Assembly: GCA_037577475.1 (NCBI GenBank)
Contig: CM075192.1
Location: 14,603,908 to 14,667,907 of the forward strand
DNA from: Chaunax sp. Z400
Taxonomy: Eukaryota; Chordata; Actinopteri; Lophiiformes; Chaunacidae
Reading direction: 5' to 3'
DNA length: 64,000 bases
Shown: positions 1 through 12,639 of the stretch, one piece after another
Layout of the letters: every line of letters begins with the position of its first letter
Position numbering within the stretch: position 1 is the first letter of the stretch
Made by a program: the position numbers and the translations under genes
Notes under the pieces: model-generated
Seen by the model: only the letters and a program-made list of their open reading frames with translations
The model's database searches: none
What the model was told of the DNA's origin: nothing

Positions 1-1779
1 GCGTGGACTCTCACCCTACTAATCAAAGGGAATCCCTTGCTATTGCATGTAGAAATGATGAAATGCAACTACTCAAGTTTGTGTTCATGAAAAATATACA
101 TGGTTTACTGTCAGTGTGAAAGTATTTAATGCATCTTTACTGACAGGATGTTGATGGACTGAAATTTAAGATTATTTTCATTATTAATGAGCTGACTGTC
201 AAACAAATCAACACATTCTAAGATGCAAAGTTGTTAAATATTTTTTTTCTATCTACAGTACAGATTAGAAAATAATTGATAGTTGAAAATCCAGGTACAC
301 GTAGTTTGTGGTTTGATCAATGATCAAAAAAAATCATTGATTATTATGCATGTGGGGTTTTTAGCTGTAACTGAGCATTTCAGTAGTTGTCATGGATTCT
401 GATTAAACCCTCAGAATCACTTTATTTGTGTTTTTCAGATGCATTTTCAGCTATTTTTTTAATATATTTTTATATATATATTTGACAGAGTAGTCAGTTT
501 CCCAATTATTAACGCATTAAATATAACTTGATGGTTAAAAACAACAACAGTGTTGTCACTGGAGTGATAGAAATCTGCGTCATTTGACTGTAAATTGTGC
601 CATTAAATGCATACTGTAGGTTTGTGTTAGAGTTTTGCACAGGCAGAATTAAGACACCTCCATCTCTACTGCTTGAGCCTTGCTCTCCACTCAGTGTGTG
701 TGACGTCAACGACCCTCCGCCATCTTTGCGCTCCTCTGCCTGAGCAGAGAATGTCAAAACTGAGAAATAAGAAATCGCATCACGGAGGAGCTTTTCAGAT
801 GAGAGGCAGCAAACCTGATGTACATTTTTTTTTAAATTTGTTATTAACTCCCTGGGCTGTTATTGATCTGACGCCATGTTCCAACATAAGGTTGCTTTTC
901 CAATCAAATAACTATGTGTAGTTGGTCCTTTTTATAGTAACATAGCCGCTTTGACAACACCTAAATATCAAACTGATCCGTCAAAATCTGGATTTAGCAG
1001 TCTTACTCATAGTGATGTCATGGCTTGGTGTCGAAGACAGGTAAAAAGGTCAGTTCCAGCCAGAGAGAAGGTCACTAGGACACATGAACCGCCTGTGCAG
1101 CGATGGTTTTTGCTTACAGTGCAGCTGCCCTGGAGCGCTCGTGGGAACATTTTAGCCATCTCCAATCCCTCTTTTGCCTTCCTGCCCTTTCCTCTCCCAA
1201 CCCCCACTGCCGCTGACTGTCTACCGCTGAAGCTACCGGTGCACTAAATGAATGGGTCAGCATTGGAAACTGGGAATTGCACAGTACATGACAAGTGAAA
1301 TATTGCGCATCTTAGTCATATGAGAACGGTGTCTTCTAACTATTGGGCTGGAGCTATTATTTTCATCATTGATTAATCTATCCATCATTTTCTTGATTAT
1401 TTGATTCATCTTCAATCAAACCTTGAGTGACTTCCTAATTTCTTTTTTTAAAGTCTAGTATAGTGAGATTATATATGTCTATTACAGTGGGTATTAAAGA
1501 GATGACAGGAAATGTGATTGTTCATAGTTGGCTTGTTATAACCCCCAAAGCTAGAGGGACAGTCCCCAACGTGGCATCTTAAAATCACTTCTTTTTTTCT
1601 TTTTTTTTGACCAATAATCCAAAACTGAAAGATTCAATTAACAATGATATAAAACAAGGAAAAGCAGAAACTCAACTGGGTAGAATTTCGTGGATGATAT
1701 GTTCATATATAATGTATCATGTTTATACAGTGTGGGGCTGGTGCTCTTGATTAAATGGTCCATTTTCTTCTTCCTCCAG
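1..1779 (+). other. ywhag: ywhag intron 1 (3' part), no other gene seen
   Basis: This stretch lies upstream of the ywhag coding exon and must be intronic, because the first 29 codons of a 14-3-3 gamma protein are absent and the exon begins at a clear acceptor (pyrimidine-rich tract ending in AG at 1778-1779). It is AT-rich with short homopolymer runs. I see no coding exon, no RNA gene and no assignable repeat in it. Small open frames here have no recognisable domain. Confidence 0.75.
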
Positions 1780-2436
1780 GTAACAGAGCTGAACGAGGCC
1801 CTCTCTAATGAAGAGAGGAACCTCTTGTCTGTGGCCTACAAGAACGTCGTCGGGGCCCGTCGGTCCTCCTGGAGGGTGATCTCCAGCATTGAGCAGAAGA
1901 CCTCGGCCGATGGCAATGAGAAGAAGATTGAGATGGTCAGGGCCTACCGGGAGAAGATTGAGAAAGAGCTGGAGGCCGTGTGCCAGGATGTGCTCAACCT
2001 TCTGGACAACTTCCTGATCAAGAACTGCAGCGAGACGCAGCATGAGAGCAAGGTGTTCTACCTGAAGATGAAGGGCGACTACTACCGTTACCTGGCTGAG
2101 GTGGCCACAGGGGAGAAGAGGGCCACCGTGGTGGAGTCATCGGAGAAGGCCTACAATGAGGCCCACGAGATCAGCAAGGAGCACATGCAGCCCACCCACC
2201 CCATTCGCCTGGGCTTAGCTCTCAACTACTCTGTGTTTTACTACGAGATCCAGAACGCCCCAGAACAGGCCTGTCATCTGGCCAAGACCGCCTTCGACGA
2301 CGCCATCGCCGAGCTCGACACCCTCAACGAGGACTCCTACAAAGACTCAACTCTCATCATGCAGCTGCTCCGGGACAACTTGACACTGTGGACAAGTGAC
2401 CAGCAGGATGACGAGGGAGGGGAGGGCAACAATTAA
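1780..2436 (+). CDS. ywhag: 14-3-3 protein gamma, last coding exon (5' exon outside window)
   Basis: This exon encodes 218 residues of a 14-3-3 adaptor, a cytosolic dimer that binds phosphoserine or phosphothreonine motifs on many signalling partners. It opens in phase 0 with VTELNE after the acceptor at 1778-1779. With the usual 29-residue first exon the protein would be 247 aa, exactly the length of human YWHAG. Family signatures visible are RNLLSVAYKNVVGARRSSWR (dimer and groove helix), YYRYLAEV (phosphate-binding Arg-Tyr) and LTLWTSDQ near the C-terminus. The tail DDEGGEGNN is the gamma-type tail, separating it from the eta, beta and zeta paralogues. In-frame sequence upstream back to 1690 is intron, so the ATG at 1690 is not a start. 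Known 14-3-3 gamma genes share this two-coding-exon layout. Fish carry two ywhag copies and I cannot say which one this is. Confidence 0.97.
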   Translation, partial: VTELNEALSNEERNLLSVAYKNVVGARRSSWRVISSIEQKTSADGNEKKIEMVRAYREKIEKELEAVCQDVLNLLDNFLIKNCSETQHESKVFYLKMKGDYYRYLAEVATGEKRATVVESSEKAYNEAHEISKEHMQPTHPIRLGLALNYSVFYYEIQNAPEQACHLAKTAFDDAIAELDTLNEDSYKDSTLIMQLLRDNLTLWTSDQQDDEGGEGNN

Positions 2437-5130
2437 AGAGAAACCAGCTTCGAAAAAAAAAATATATGAAGGGCCGGTGGACTTTGGCAGCCGCTTTTGC
2501 CGATGATACTACCGCAGCAGCAGTTCTTTATTTTTCCATGTGTTAAAAGAAAAGAATCAAAAGAGAGGTGAGAGAGGAGGTTAATCTTAGTTTAAATATA
2601 TATAGAAATATATATACAGTTGAAAGGGGCCTCCGTCTTCTTGATTTTCTCTTTGACATTTGCCAAAACCACTGATATGTCAGTCAATCAGCCTGAAGTG
2701 GTTGTTGTTGGATTGAAATGGCAGCCTCACACTGGCATAGGAACTGATCTTGTTCTGTCAAGATAAGCTGCTTAGTTAGGTTTTTGCGTGATAGAGATGC
2801 ATCCGAGTCACCTGAGAGAGAAAATGCTTGAATGGGAATGCCTCACAAATTAGTTTGCATTGGTTCCAGTAGTAGTCTATGTATGAGAAAGGGCCCTGAT
2901 AGCCATTGATGTTAAACTCACACTTAGAATTAGAAAAAACAAAGTTTTAAACCAATTCACCCCCAACGAAATATAAATTTAATAAAAAATAAAAAGAATA
3001 AATTACATTGGAGTGAAAATGAGAACAGGATAGTAAAATGGATTCCTCTCCTTCTGTCCGAAGTTGATTTGGCATCGGATTAGTCTGTTATGTCACTGGA
3101 ACTATAGATTATTTTGGAGGTGAAGATTACTAAAGGCAGAGACTTAACAATATAAAACAAAAACAAAAAGACAAAAAAAATAAATAAAAGCAGCTTCAGA
3201 GTTTGTGGTTTACTTCTGTGTTTGTTTTATTAAATGCACTTGCCTACTATACTGTTTCTTCAGTGTAAGATGATGACAACAATAATATCGATAATTCAAT
3301 ATTGTGCATGCTGGTGATGTATTTATATACAGTAGCTTGACTTTATTAACTTATACTGTGGGTGTTAAGTATTCATATGATTGAGAAAAACAGGCTTTGT
3401 CTGATGTTGATTTCTAATTTCTAATTTATTTTGTTTTGTCATGGTTTTTTGATTTGCTATACCAAAATGGTGATCGTAAAAATTGACCTGTAATGGGCGT
3501 TGCTATAGTGACATGCAATATGTGTATTTAATTTGTTAATGAAAGAAAAAAAGGATGATAAAAATTCACCAGTGATCACTTAATCTTGCCAGCTGGTGTT
3601 TGTCACATTGAAGTTTGATTATGATATATTTTGGCTTTGAGCAGTATTTAAGTACTTTTTTCTGTCATGCTATCCAGTTTCGAATTATTGTAAAGTTTTC
3701 AGGCTCAATGTTTCTGTTATTAATTCACAAACATGGACCATAATTTATTCCCGGACAGTATACTTTTGTTTGTTTGTTTGTTTTTATACATTTTAGCTGT
3801 TCCTGAGTGACAAAATATCTTGAATGTGAGTCATTATGTAGCAGTTGCACAAGAACCGAAATAATAGCTATGATAATAAAAAAGAATATGACTAAATTAT
3901 ACATGCACCATTTCCATGGTGGTCTAGTGTATTGTTGTACCGTCATACATAAGATAAATTTGTTTTATAGGAACATTATTCTAGAATTAGGTGTTTTTGT
4001 GCCCAGAGTACTGTATTTGCTTTCTTTCTGTGACTGTATGATTATTTTAAATGCCTTTTTTGCAAATTGACCTTTTAAAAAAAAAGGATTTATCTGCCAG
4101 TAAGTTTGTGCAAGCATGTGTGCACAATGTAATATTCTCTCCTCAATGGTTCCTCACTTTTACATGTGTCTGATGGTACTGTTGTCTTTACTGCACATGG
4201 ATAGAAGTATTCAACACCAATGCACAAATAGAGTCACAGGGAAAGCATAGGCAATTTAACAGCATTGGTTATTGATCTTCAGAACAAATTGTAGACACAA
4301 GGAAGCTGCTAAAGAGCACAGAAAGCTGCTGAACGATTTTATCTTAACAATGCTGCTAGTTATACAGATTATTACATTAATACTTTCAAACAGATGCAGT
4401 TCTGCGGGCTTTATTTTTTCTTGATAGAGGACAATTTGGGGGACTTCATTTTTATGTCACATGTGATGGCTTAAAAGAGAAACCAAAAGCCTTAAGGTCA
4501 GTCACACAACCTGGTTCATGTATGCCAATTATGTCACCATCATGAGTCAGCCTCCATGAGCTCACATTGTATCTCACAGCTGCTTTGGTTTATTTTTAAT
4601 GTAGTATAAAGTGGATGGTCTTGAAGGCTCACCATAAAAATAGCATGAAATCATGATGCCAATCTGCATGAATGCTCACACAGCTTATGAATATTAAAAT
4701 GGACTCAAATCATACACGATAATTTTAAGTTTTGTGTGTTAAAACAAGTTGAAACTGAATTTGTCTCTCATCTTTTAACATTTTTGGGAAAACATGTCAG
4801 GAGACTTTCACTCATTGCCAAGAATACATACATTGTGTTCCTTTTTGGTTAATTTTGTTTTTTTTCTTCCTCTGTGGTTTGTGTTTTTGTTTTTAAGTTT
4901 CCATTATTTTCCATTGTTTATCCCTGTTTCTGTGGCATGAAAACGTACAAATACAAGAAACGAGAAGAAAGGAATTAGATTTAAGTCACAAATTAAACAA
5001 GAGCTGACCTACTAGAAGTTAGCAAAGGAGGAGGGGCGACAGGTGAAACTGGGGTACAAACTGTAAGCTCTGAGGAATTTTTGGTTGCCCATTAAAATTA
5101 TTTGTTAATCAATATTCTTTATTTTCATTC
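2437..5130 (+). other. ywhag: probable long 3' UTR of ywhag
   Basis: No exon or repeat of another gene appears after the ywhag stop. Vertebrate ywhag mRNAs are known for a 3' UTR of roughly 3 kb, and this AT-rich stretch fits. Several AATAAA/ATTAAA-like signals occur, for example around 2993-2998, 3180-3186 and 3871-3876, and an ATTAAA near 5092. Which is used cannot be decided from sequence alone. The end coordinate is therefore a guess. Confidence 0.5.
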
Positions 5131-6831
5131 TCTTTGTAATGTGGTCGTTCGCAGTCATACCACAAACACCATACAGCTCATCTCTTTTTATTTTCTAAAT
5201 TGCTGAACAGACTCTCGTGAGTTTTACGGCTCACATATTAACACAAAGTCATTATTGTGGGTCACATAACAGCGGGGTATTTGTGAGTGTGCATCCATAT
5301 CTGGGTGGTGCGTCCTGCCTGCACCATTGCATGTGTAGTGTCCGTGGGTGAACGTATGAGATATTACAGTAGCTGCAGTGCAGACACACTGCCAGCTCAC
5401 AAAGCAACTACCCCATCTTATAAGAGACTCTTGTCAAGGTTGCTTTGCTAACCATTAACTGAATTAGAGCGTCGATCAAAGAATATTGCTCCAAAGACAA
5501 CAGCAGAGGAGCGCTGCAGTGAAATGAACTCCTGCATGTCATGATGCACAATGGAAATCTGCATTTATTTTTAAATTTACATGCAGGTAGTACCTTTACA
5601 CCCAAAGCTCAAGTTAATCAACGTTATTATGTAAATCTGTGTGCTTCAAATTTGCACCGGAGCCCTTGCACTGACTGACAAACTGAAATGGCAAACTGCT
5701 GGATCGCCCACCCTCAAACTGCAGCCTCTTGCTGCAGCCTGCTGCACTGAACCTTTCATGAGATGAAATTCTGTGCTTTGAGCGGTTCTTCTCAGCAGCC
5801 AATAGATGACAGGCTCACTCTCCACATCCACCAATCCTCTTCCTGTTGCTAGGGCTGTAATAAGTATCCCTCTATTAGCTCGGCTCCTTGCTGCACTGCT
5901 CAGACACCTATTGCATCCTGTAAAAAAATGAGCGCACACATTAGGATTCAGCACCAGCCTATCTTCCAGCTTGTGTTTTAATACACTGCTACACTTTCAG
6001 GGACATTGGTGTCATCGTTATTATGAATGTTGGTAGCATTACATACCAAAGACGCCCTGGCCCACTGATGGACATGTACTTGAATCTCCAGCAGCTACAA
6101 ATTCAATTTTACTCTGTAAATTAAAGTAAAGCTAACTTCACGTCCCTTACAGACAAATGCAGAATTCACACTGTTTTACGTTAAACATACATTCCCATTC
6201 TGTTTATTTAATTGATGTAATCTACAGCACTGGACAATATCATGGTTTAAAATTACTACAAATTACATAGAAAAGAGAAAATTGTATTTCTATGCATCAC
6301 ATTCACATTTATACAATACTTGCTTTGCCTGATCACATGCATTACATTTCCCTGAGAGGAGGTCAGGATGAAAAGGCTCAAGTGATCATTGAACCATACT
6401 TATGTCCCGCAAAGGCGAATGGCCTCTGAATCACTGGATCAGATTCTTTGTTAGCATCAGTGGACGATCACTATGAAGCCACGCTAGAACGGCAGAGAAT
6501 TGAAAAGGTCCTGATGATACAAATGAATCAATATCTTTGATGATGGACTGAAAACAGAAGCCAGGTGTATCTTGAAGATGATACATGAAAAATGAGTGGG
6601 AAACAGAGAACAGGCTACATGTAATAGATTTGAAGAAATAGTCTGCCATTAAATTTGCTTATCTGCTTTCTTGTTGACATTTGTAATGAGAAGATCAATA
6701 CCACCGCATGTCTCTTTAAATAAGTCGCTACCAGCACCCAGTTTGCTTAGCTTAGCATAAAGACTATAGGGGAAACTCCTGGTCTGGTTCTGCAAACTGT
6801 AAGAAGACCATGGACCTTTTTGGTTTGAACA
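5131..6831. other. intergenic, nothing recognised
   Basis: I find no exon with agreeing splice sites and no protein motif on either strand. Short open frames on the minus strand (for example near 5646-5954) have no family resemblance and no supporting context. Confidence 0.5.
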
Positions 6832-7170
6832 TGGCAGCCGCCTCAACCATGGAGGTGCGGAACATAGTCCATTCGGACTCAATGTCACCAGCCTCCCTCT
6901 GAATGCAGTCGAAGTTCTGCCGGAGGTGAGAGTTGAAGATCTCCCGGATAGGGGCCTCTGCTCACACCCTCACTGCACATTTGGGTGCAACAGGCCTGTC
7001 CAGCATCCTCCCCCGCCATCGGATCCAACTCACCACCAACTCACTCAGTGATCAGTTGACAGCTCAGCATCTCTCTTCACCCGAGTGTCCAGAACATATG
7101 GTCGTAGGTCTGCTGATACAACTATAAAGTCGATCATAGACCACCAGGTCGCCCTGGTGGTTATCTCCCT
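6832..7170 (-). mobile_element. LINE fragment, end of endonuclease and start of RT region
   Basis: Read on the minus strand in more than one frame, this stretch gives pieces such as DFIVVSADLRPYVLDTRVKR followed by AELSTDH, and later VREIFNSHLRQNFDCIQREA and GDIESEWTMF. These match the segment between the apurinic endonuclease and reverse-transcriptase domains of a very common teleost non-LTR retrotransposon. The reading frame shifts between pieces, so it is a decayed fragment with no activity. I recognise the element type, not the exact family name. It lies in the gene-free gap between ywhag and camkk1. Confidence 0.75.
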
Positions 7171-9600
7171 CTTGCATCACCCAGGTGCGACGTCACTAAC
7201 CATTTGAAAGGCTTAACTCATGATGCAATGGTGTTGTATAAGTAACCTTTCTCCTTTAGAAATATTTCTAAAGCATTAATTACTGCTTGACTAATAATTA
7301 TTCAGGACACATTTAAACACAGGTTACTTGGGGTTATGACCTCAGATACATTGTCTCAAGGTATGCTGGGAAACTCCACCCGCCTATCCCCAACACGCTA
7401 CAGTATCTATTCACCCTTTGTGCAAAACTACAGTGGGTGTTTCAACTGTCATTAAACATTTATTTCCATAAGGGCAAAAGACGTCAGCTACCCAACACTT
7501 AACAGGACAAAACAATAAATAAGTACACGTGAATCTATTCTGGTGTCTGCTGCCGTCACATCTGTTAAGAGCATTCCATGTGACAGATCTGAATGTGAAT
7601 TAAAGATTTTAGAAGCTGGGACAGCAAATACCTGAGTAGAGTTGTACAAAACAAAAGTACCATTTATCCAACTTTTGTCACATAACAAAATGGCTGTTTC
7701 CCATGAAAAGTAGTGGAGGACAAGTAGAAAGCGGTATGAACACAAAACAGGCTATTCAAGTAACGTAGCTCTAATTTGTGGGGCACTTAAAGTACAAGAG
7801 TAATTTACTTAGTTACATTGTCGGATGTAACTAAGTGCTGAAAAAAAGCAAAGGTTCCCAATACTTGGTTTGTTTACATGAACCAAACTCAAGTAAACTG
7901 AGTTTGACAGTTTTCTTGATGCCAAAGTAACTAAAATAAAATGAGTTTTATCAACACGTTGATAAAAACTGAGTTAGGTCAACTCAGTATTTCTGATTAA
8001 ATTCAATCTTACATTTTACAGTGTATGATTGTTCATGTAAGAGAGTGTAGCAGTGTGTGTATGTTAGTATGGTTGTGTCTGTATGAAATTATGAGAAAGT
8101 ATCAAATATGGCCTACATGGCCTCTCATATCTCAGAGCTGCTAGCACGACTGTAGCTCTTCTTGCTTTTGTCCAGAGAAAGGCCTCAACAGCCGTTTTTC
8201 TTCTCTCTTGGTTACTTTGGACTTTTAACACCACATTTCTGTTCTATTTATTGATTTGCTGCTCTTTTTTTAGAAGACACGAGGTCAGTGTTTTTTTTTT
8301 TTAACAAAGGTCATCACAATGTCAGAGCTTTGTTGCAGGCTATTGATTTCCTTTACTAACTCCACGCTGAATGCAACATTTCTTGCTGTCTACAAATTCC
8401 TGCACTAAAAGGCTTTTAATCTCCTGTGGCTCATCGTCAACCGGACCACACGGCTGTCTTTATTAGTTTTAATGCTGTGGTGTAAACGTGACAGCTTTAT
8501 GGACTGGACGCTGAACGACAGCAGCTGGTGAACAAACAGCTTGTAGTTTGACTCACAAGTAATTCAAACTTGACATGTTCATAAAACATATTTTGTCTGA
8601 TTTCAAAGCAGGATGGATAAAGATTGATGGCTGCATGGGTTTGGAGGCCTAGAGGTGAAACATGGCAGTGCATGAACAATCAGACCTGAGATTAACACTC
8701 CTCTCGATCATTATACTTCAGTCCTGATACCAACAGGGAGATTGTATTTCTGAATACAGGTACTGTAGGCCTGCAAGACGTCTGAGCAGTTTATGATCTG
8801 ACTTAACGTGATCTGCACCTCAAAGATGCAAAGAAGATAATAGCTGTGCAGCTCCAGAAATATCAGCCCATTAGAGGGAGAAATAAAAGAGAGATGGAGA
8901 GAAAGAGGGGACCAATGTAGTAGCAGAGAAGAGAAGAAGAAGAGACAAGATCTATAAATAGGCCTCCCTGCAGCCTGTGAGTAGACAGTGAGTAGACCAG
9001 AGACATCAATGTGACAGCATCTCCACTATAGAGACTATGTGCCTCTGTATGGATGGAGAGAGTTCACTTCTTTGGTTAAGAGAGTCTGACTCATCAGATT
9101 TACCCCCAGCTTAGCAACATGACATGAAATCACACAGATAATACAGATAATCAACTCTGGTATTCGATTGTTTTTTCCATCATGCTATTTTGTAATGATA
9201 GGACGAAGAGCAGCACCGGCTCTTTCAAGCACAAAGACTGATATGCATGACTGCTGCAAAATAAATTATTCAAGCTCACATTTAGACGTTTTATTATTTA
9301 TCAGAAATTGCTACAACATTCAGTTGAAGGTTTTAAGAGACTATTTTAGGGAGCACTTGTCCCTAAACATTGCAGGATACACTGCATGTGATCGGAGGTG
9401 GAAAATCCTCACAGGACTTTTTTTGGAGAGCTTCTTCTCCCAAATCAACTCCCTCCATCTGCATCAACATACAGCAACACTGCTGTCATTTAAACAGTCT
9501 ATAATAATTTGCTGGTTTTCATGATCAAACTGATTCCTAATATACTGGATGTGAGTTTTCATAACTGCAGAGGATTGTGGGATACGCAGAAGTTTGTAAA
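7171..9600. other. intergenic, no gene recognised
   Basis: No exon, RNA gene or assignable repeat was found. A purine-rich patch lies at about 8876-8950. The open frame at 9168-9524 has no recognisable motif and no splice or promoter context. Confidence 0.45.
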
Positions 9601-9621
9601 AGGTGAGTCTAAAATTAAGCC

Positions 9622-9653
9622 TTCCCCCTCCTCCTCCTCCTCCTCCTCCTCCT
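9622..9653 (+). repeat. (TCC)n microsatellite
   Basis: About ten units of a TCC/CCT trinucleotide run directly on the plus strand. It creates an artificial polyserine stretch in the overlapping open frame, which is not a real gene. Confidence 0.9.
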
Positions 9654-9860
9654 GTCGCACAGTTACGTCACTCTGCATGATTTTCATGGCCTCCCATTGC
9701 AGGAGAGTCACAGTCACACCACATTCCTTGGCAAAATATCAGCATCATCATCATCAAAATAATAGAAGTATAGCCAAACGTAATTGCTTAAATTCTTATT
9801 TGATGTGTTTATAGCATATTTTCATACTCATATCAAGGAGTATTTTCAAATATACACAAG

Positions 9861-10085
9861 AGGCGGCAGCAACGTGGTGTAGTGGGTAGTGCTGTTGCCT
9901 CCTAGGTTCAAATCCACCTGAGGGCCTGGGACTTTTCTGTGTGGAGGTTGCATGTTCTCCCAGTGTCTGCGTGGGTTCCCTCCGGGTTCTCCGGCTTCCT
10001 CCCACCACCAAAAACATGCAGTAAAGGTGAACTGTTGACTCTAAATTGACCGTAGGCATGAATGTTAGTGAGAATGGTTGTTTGT
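9861..10085 (+). mobile_element. V-SINE-like tRNA-derived SINE
   Basis: The 5' part resembles a tRNA gene with an A-box-like GTGGTGTAGTGGGTAGTGC and a B-box-like GGTTCAAATCC. It is followed by the conserved body of fish V-SINEs (zebrafish DANA type), for example TTTCTGTGTGGAGGTTGCAT, GTTCTCCCAGTGTCTGCGTG, CTCCGGCTTCCTCCCACC and GTGACTC-like GTTGACTCTAAATTG. The tRNA-like head is shortened between the two boxes relative to DANA, so it is unlikely to transcribe well. It ends where an ATT/ATC-rich simple repeat begins. Confidence 0.85.
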
Positions 10086-10255
10086 CACCATTATTATCAC
10101 CATTACCATTATTGGTATTACTATTACTATTATCATCATCATCATCACTATTAATATTATCATTATTATTATCGGTGTTGTTATTATAGTCGTTATTATT
10201 AATACTACAAGTTGTAATCTATGTATTATAATAGCTGTTATTGTTATTGTTGTTG
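10086..10255 (+). repeat. ATT/ATC-rich low-complexity tract
   Basis: A degenerate run of ATT, ATC and ACT triplets directly follows the V-SINE, as is usual for SINE 3' tails that have expanded. The isoleucine-rich open frame across it is an artefact. Confidence 0.8.
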
Positions 10256-10267
10256 CACGTCTGTGTC

Positions 10268-10356
10268 CCTGTTCCTCTCTCTCACCCCATCTATCTCCCC
10301 ATCTCTCTCTCTCCCCATCTATATCCCAATCTTTCTCTCTCTATCTCTCTCACCCC
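10268..10356 (+). repeat. CT-rich simple repeat
   Basis: Repeats of CTCTCT, CCCCAT and TATCT make up this tract. It abuts the interspersed repeat that follows. Confidence 0.75.
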
Positions 10357-10505
10357 CCACAGGCCTTTGCTTTGACCGGTTTGACCCAACATGAGTCTTT
10401 GATCTTCTCGATGTTTCTGCCCGTTAAAAGGCAGTTCTTCTCTCGCCATTGTCGCCAAGTGGTTGTTCGGTGGGGATTGTTGGGTCTCTGTAGAAGAGAC
10501 ACCCC
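10357..10505 (+). mobile_element. fragment of a common teleost interspersed repeat
   Basis: The stretch contains the recognisable run of TCTGCCCGTTAAAAGGCAGT, TTCTCTCGCCATTGTCGCCA and GATTGTTGGGTCTCTGTAGA, which is the 3' portion of an interspersed repeat found at very high copy number in fish genomes. The matching far end of that family (a TATAGTGCCAAATCATAAC core) appears elsewhere in this window at 20634-20692. I cannot assign the repeat class with confidence from memory. Confidence 0.65.
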
Positions 10506-11781
10506 CCCCCTCTCTAGAAACCAATCACTATCACAAACACTCTGGCTTGCACAGATTTTTACTCAAGCCCTATACTGCGTATGAAAAAACAGTGCTATTT
10601 TTCTGTTTTCCTCTTTTTAGCTGGCAGAAATCTATTTTCATCCTCAGTCACACTGTTAAAAGACACGTCTGCTACAGACACTGGCTCACTGATAGAGACC
10701 AGCTGCAGGAGAGATCAGACGATTAAAGAGTGAAAATTAGGTGCAATGGTTGCAAAAGTGTTTTGAGATTTTTTTAAAATAATAGACATCAATTTTCATA
10801 AAGTAATGCATGCGTGCGTCAAACTGTGCTGTGTTTAAAGTCCTTTTTACTTTATTTTAACATGATCTATTTAAAGCATTTTTTTTTTCATTTTGCCATA
10901 TGAACAAAAGCATTTTTAATCAATCAATGTAACATCAGTGGGAAAAATGCTGTTCTTGCTGTACAAAATGAGTTTATTGACAACAAATGTGCATTAGCCC
11001 TGTTCCTTGAAATCAATCCTTACACAACCATAAACCTTCCTGGTCAGTTGTACAGTGGGAGGATTCTCTACAGTCAGCTCACTGTCAGAGGAGGTGACCT
11101 CTGACCTCCTCTCAGAGAGAGCTGACCAGGGGAAGTCTGCAGTGAGGAGGCCACACACAGTTAAACAGTTAACTAAGATGTTTGTATTTTACAACTTGTT
11201 TTTTTTGTTCACAGTCATACTTGTCATGGATGTTTTTACAGAGATGAGTCACCTGTCTAGCGGGTTATCGTATTAATCTGCACGTGTAAAATCTATTTTG
11301 GATGCCTTCACTCCTCACATTGTCCTGGCAAGGTGATAATGAACTGTCAAAACTAATAGAATCTACACTTTTATTGTGGATTCATCTTTTAATGTTGGAT
11401 TTGATTAAAAAAAACACACACAAAAAAACACAGGCAGTCTGGTGCCTCTTGCATATCATTATTAAGCTGATTATTTTTTGTTGCTAGAGTCCTATCTGTG
11501 CTGATGTTTCTCACTGTGAGGTGTATTCTTTTACCTTAACATCGTTCAGCCAGCCATGCTTTGTTTTACAGTCAGCTTCTCAGGTGCCAACTGGTTGACA
11601 AGTGATACCTTCCAGTGTTTGTGGGTCTGTCTGATGATCTGGTGACTCATGCTGTATGCGGGGCACACGGGATTCCCAACAGTAATGGAAAAAAGAAAAA
11701 GCGTCACTTTGCAGCTTTGAGGGGATGTTCAGTTTAGCTGACAGCAGGCCAGTTGTAAAAGGCAATGAAAGAGAGAGAGAG

Positions 11782-11821
<40 letters not shown>

Positions 11822-12529
11822 CATGGAGTCTGCTGGGGCTGAAGGGATGAAATGTGGCGTGGTAACAAGAATATAGGGTGGAGTGTGAGAGCTAAGGGCC
11901 AGTGTTCAGCTAAAAATTGAGGCTGAGCAGCAGCTGGCTCAGGATATGGAAACTGAAGGGAGGCTGGGTGTGGAACCAGACGCTGAAGCAAAGTTTCCTC
12001 TGCCCATCCATGAAACAATGACACCACAGTTACAGCCCATAAACATGAAGACCTTTATATGGGTTGCAAACCGCACAAAATGCAGCAGAATAGAACAGAG
12101 TATAATGTTGCATTAGTACACAGCAATGAGCTCGGGAGAAGAAGCACTCATACAGTGAAGTTACAAGTCTGTATGAGCGCAGCATTGTGCTGTTGCATGG
12201 CAACAGTTTCCAGAGAAATCTTTGGTCAGACACACTCTTCTGTGGTCTTCACATGACTGCAACGGCAGAAAAATGGGCTGATTGCAGGAATACAAATGGT
12301 CTCATGAACCATTTGAGCCCATAGAGGCTGAAGTGTTGTTTTTATTCTATATTTCAACATAATTCAAGAGCAGCTGACACCGTTTATTCTATTTCATTTT
12401 CTAAACCGTCTTTAGGCTGTGCTGCATCGGAGGAACATTACTCCAATTCATCAGATATTGAAATTATTTAAGCTCTCCTCTTTATAATTCAAGAACATTA
12501 TTCCTACATCTTTGATGGAAAACCAAATT
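10506..12529. other. intergenic, no gene recognised
   Basis: No exon was found. Apart from the GT microsatellite at 11784-11820 I see no structured element. Confidence 0.45.
11784..11820 (+). repeat. (GT)n microsatellite
   Basis: About 18 uninterrupted GT units follow a short GA run. On the other strand it reads as CA repeats. Confidence 0.95.
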
Positions 12530-12615
12530 GAGATAAGATAAGATAAGATAAGATAAGATATTAATCCTTTATTCATTCCACAGTGTGCACATTTACATCA
12601 TTACAGCAGCAAATG
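12530..12615 (+). repeat. (GATAA)n with retroelement-tail-like flank
   Basis: About five GATAA units are followed by TATTAATCCTTTATTC and TTACAGCAGC. The same arrangement recurs at 28369-28430. Together they look like ends of a fish retroelement whose GATAA run is its variable terminus. The family is not assigned. Confidence 0.6.
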
Positions 12616-12639
12616 GGATTGCACGATGGCAAAAATGTC

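Noticed and set aside
1690..1779. ATG at 1690 in frame with the 14-3-3 exon, as an alternative start
   Set aside because: The preceding residues are hydrophobic and unlike any 14-3-3 N-terminus, and a good splice acceptor separates them from the exon.
9861..9915. Free-standing tRNA gene
   Set aside because: The boxes belong to a tRNA-derived SINE. The sequence does not fold as a complete tRNA and continues directly into the SINE body.
10078..10584. 168-residue isoleucine-rich open frame
   Set aside because: It is an artefact of ATT/ATC and CT simple repeats running into an interspersed repeat.
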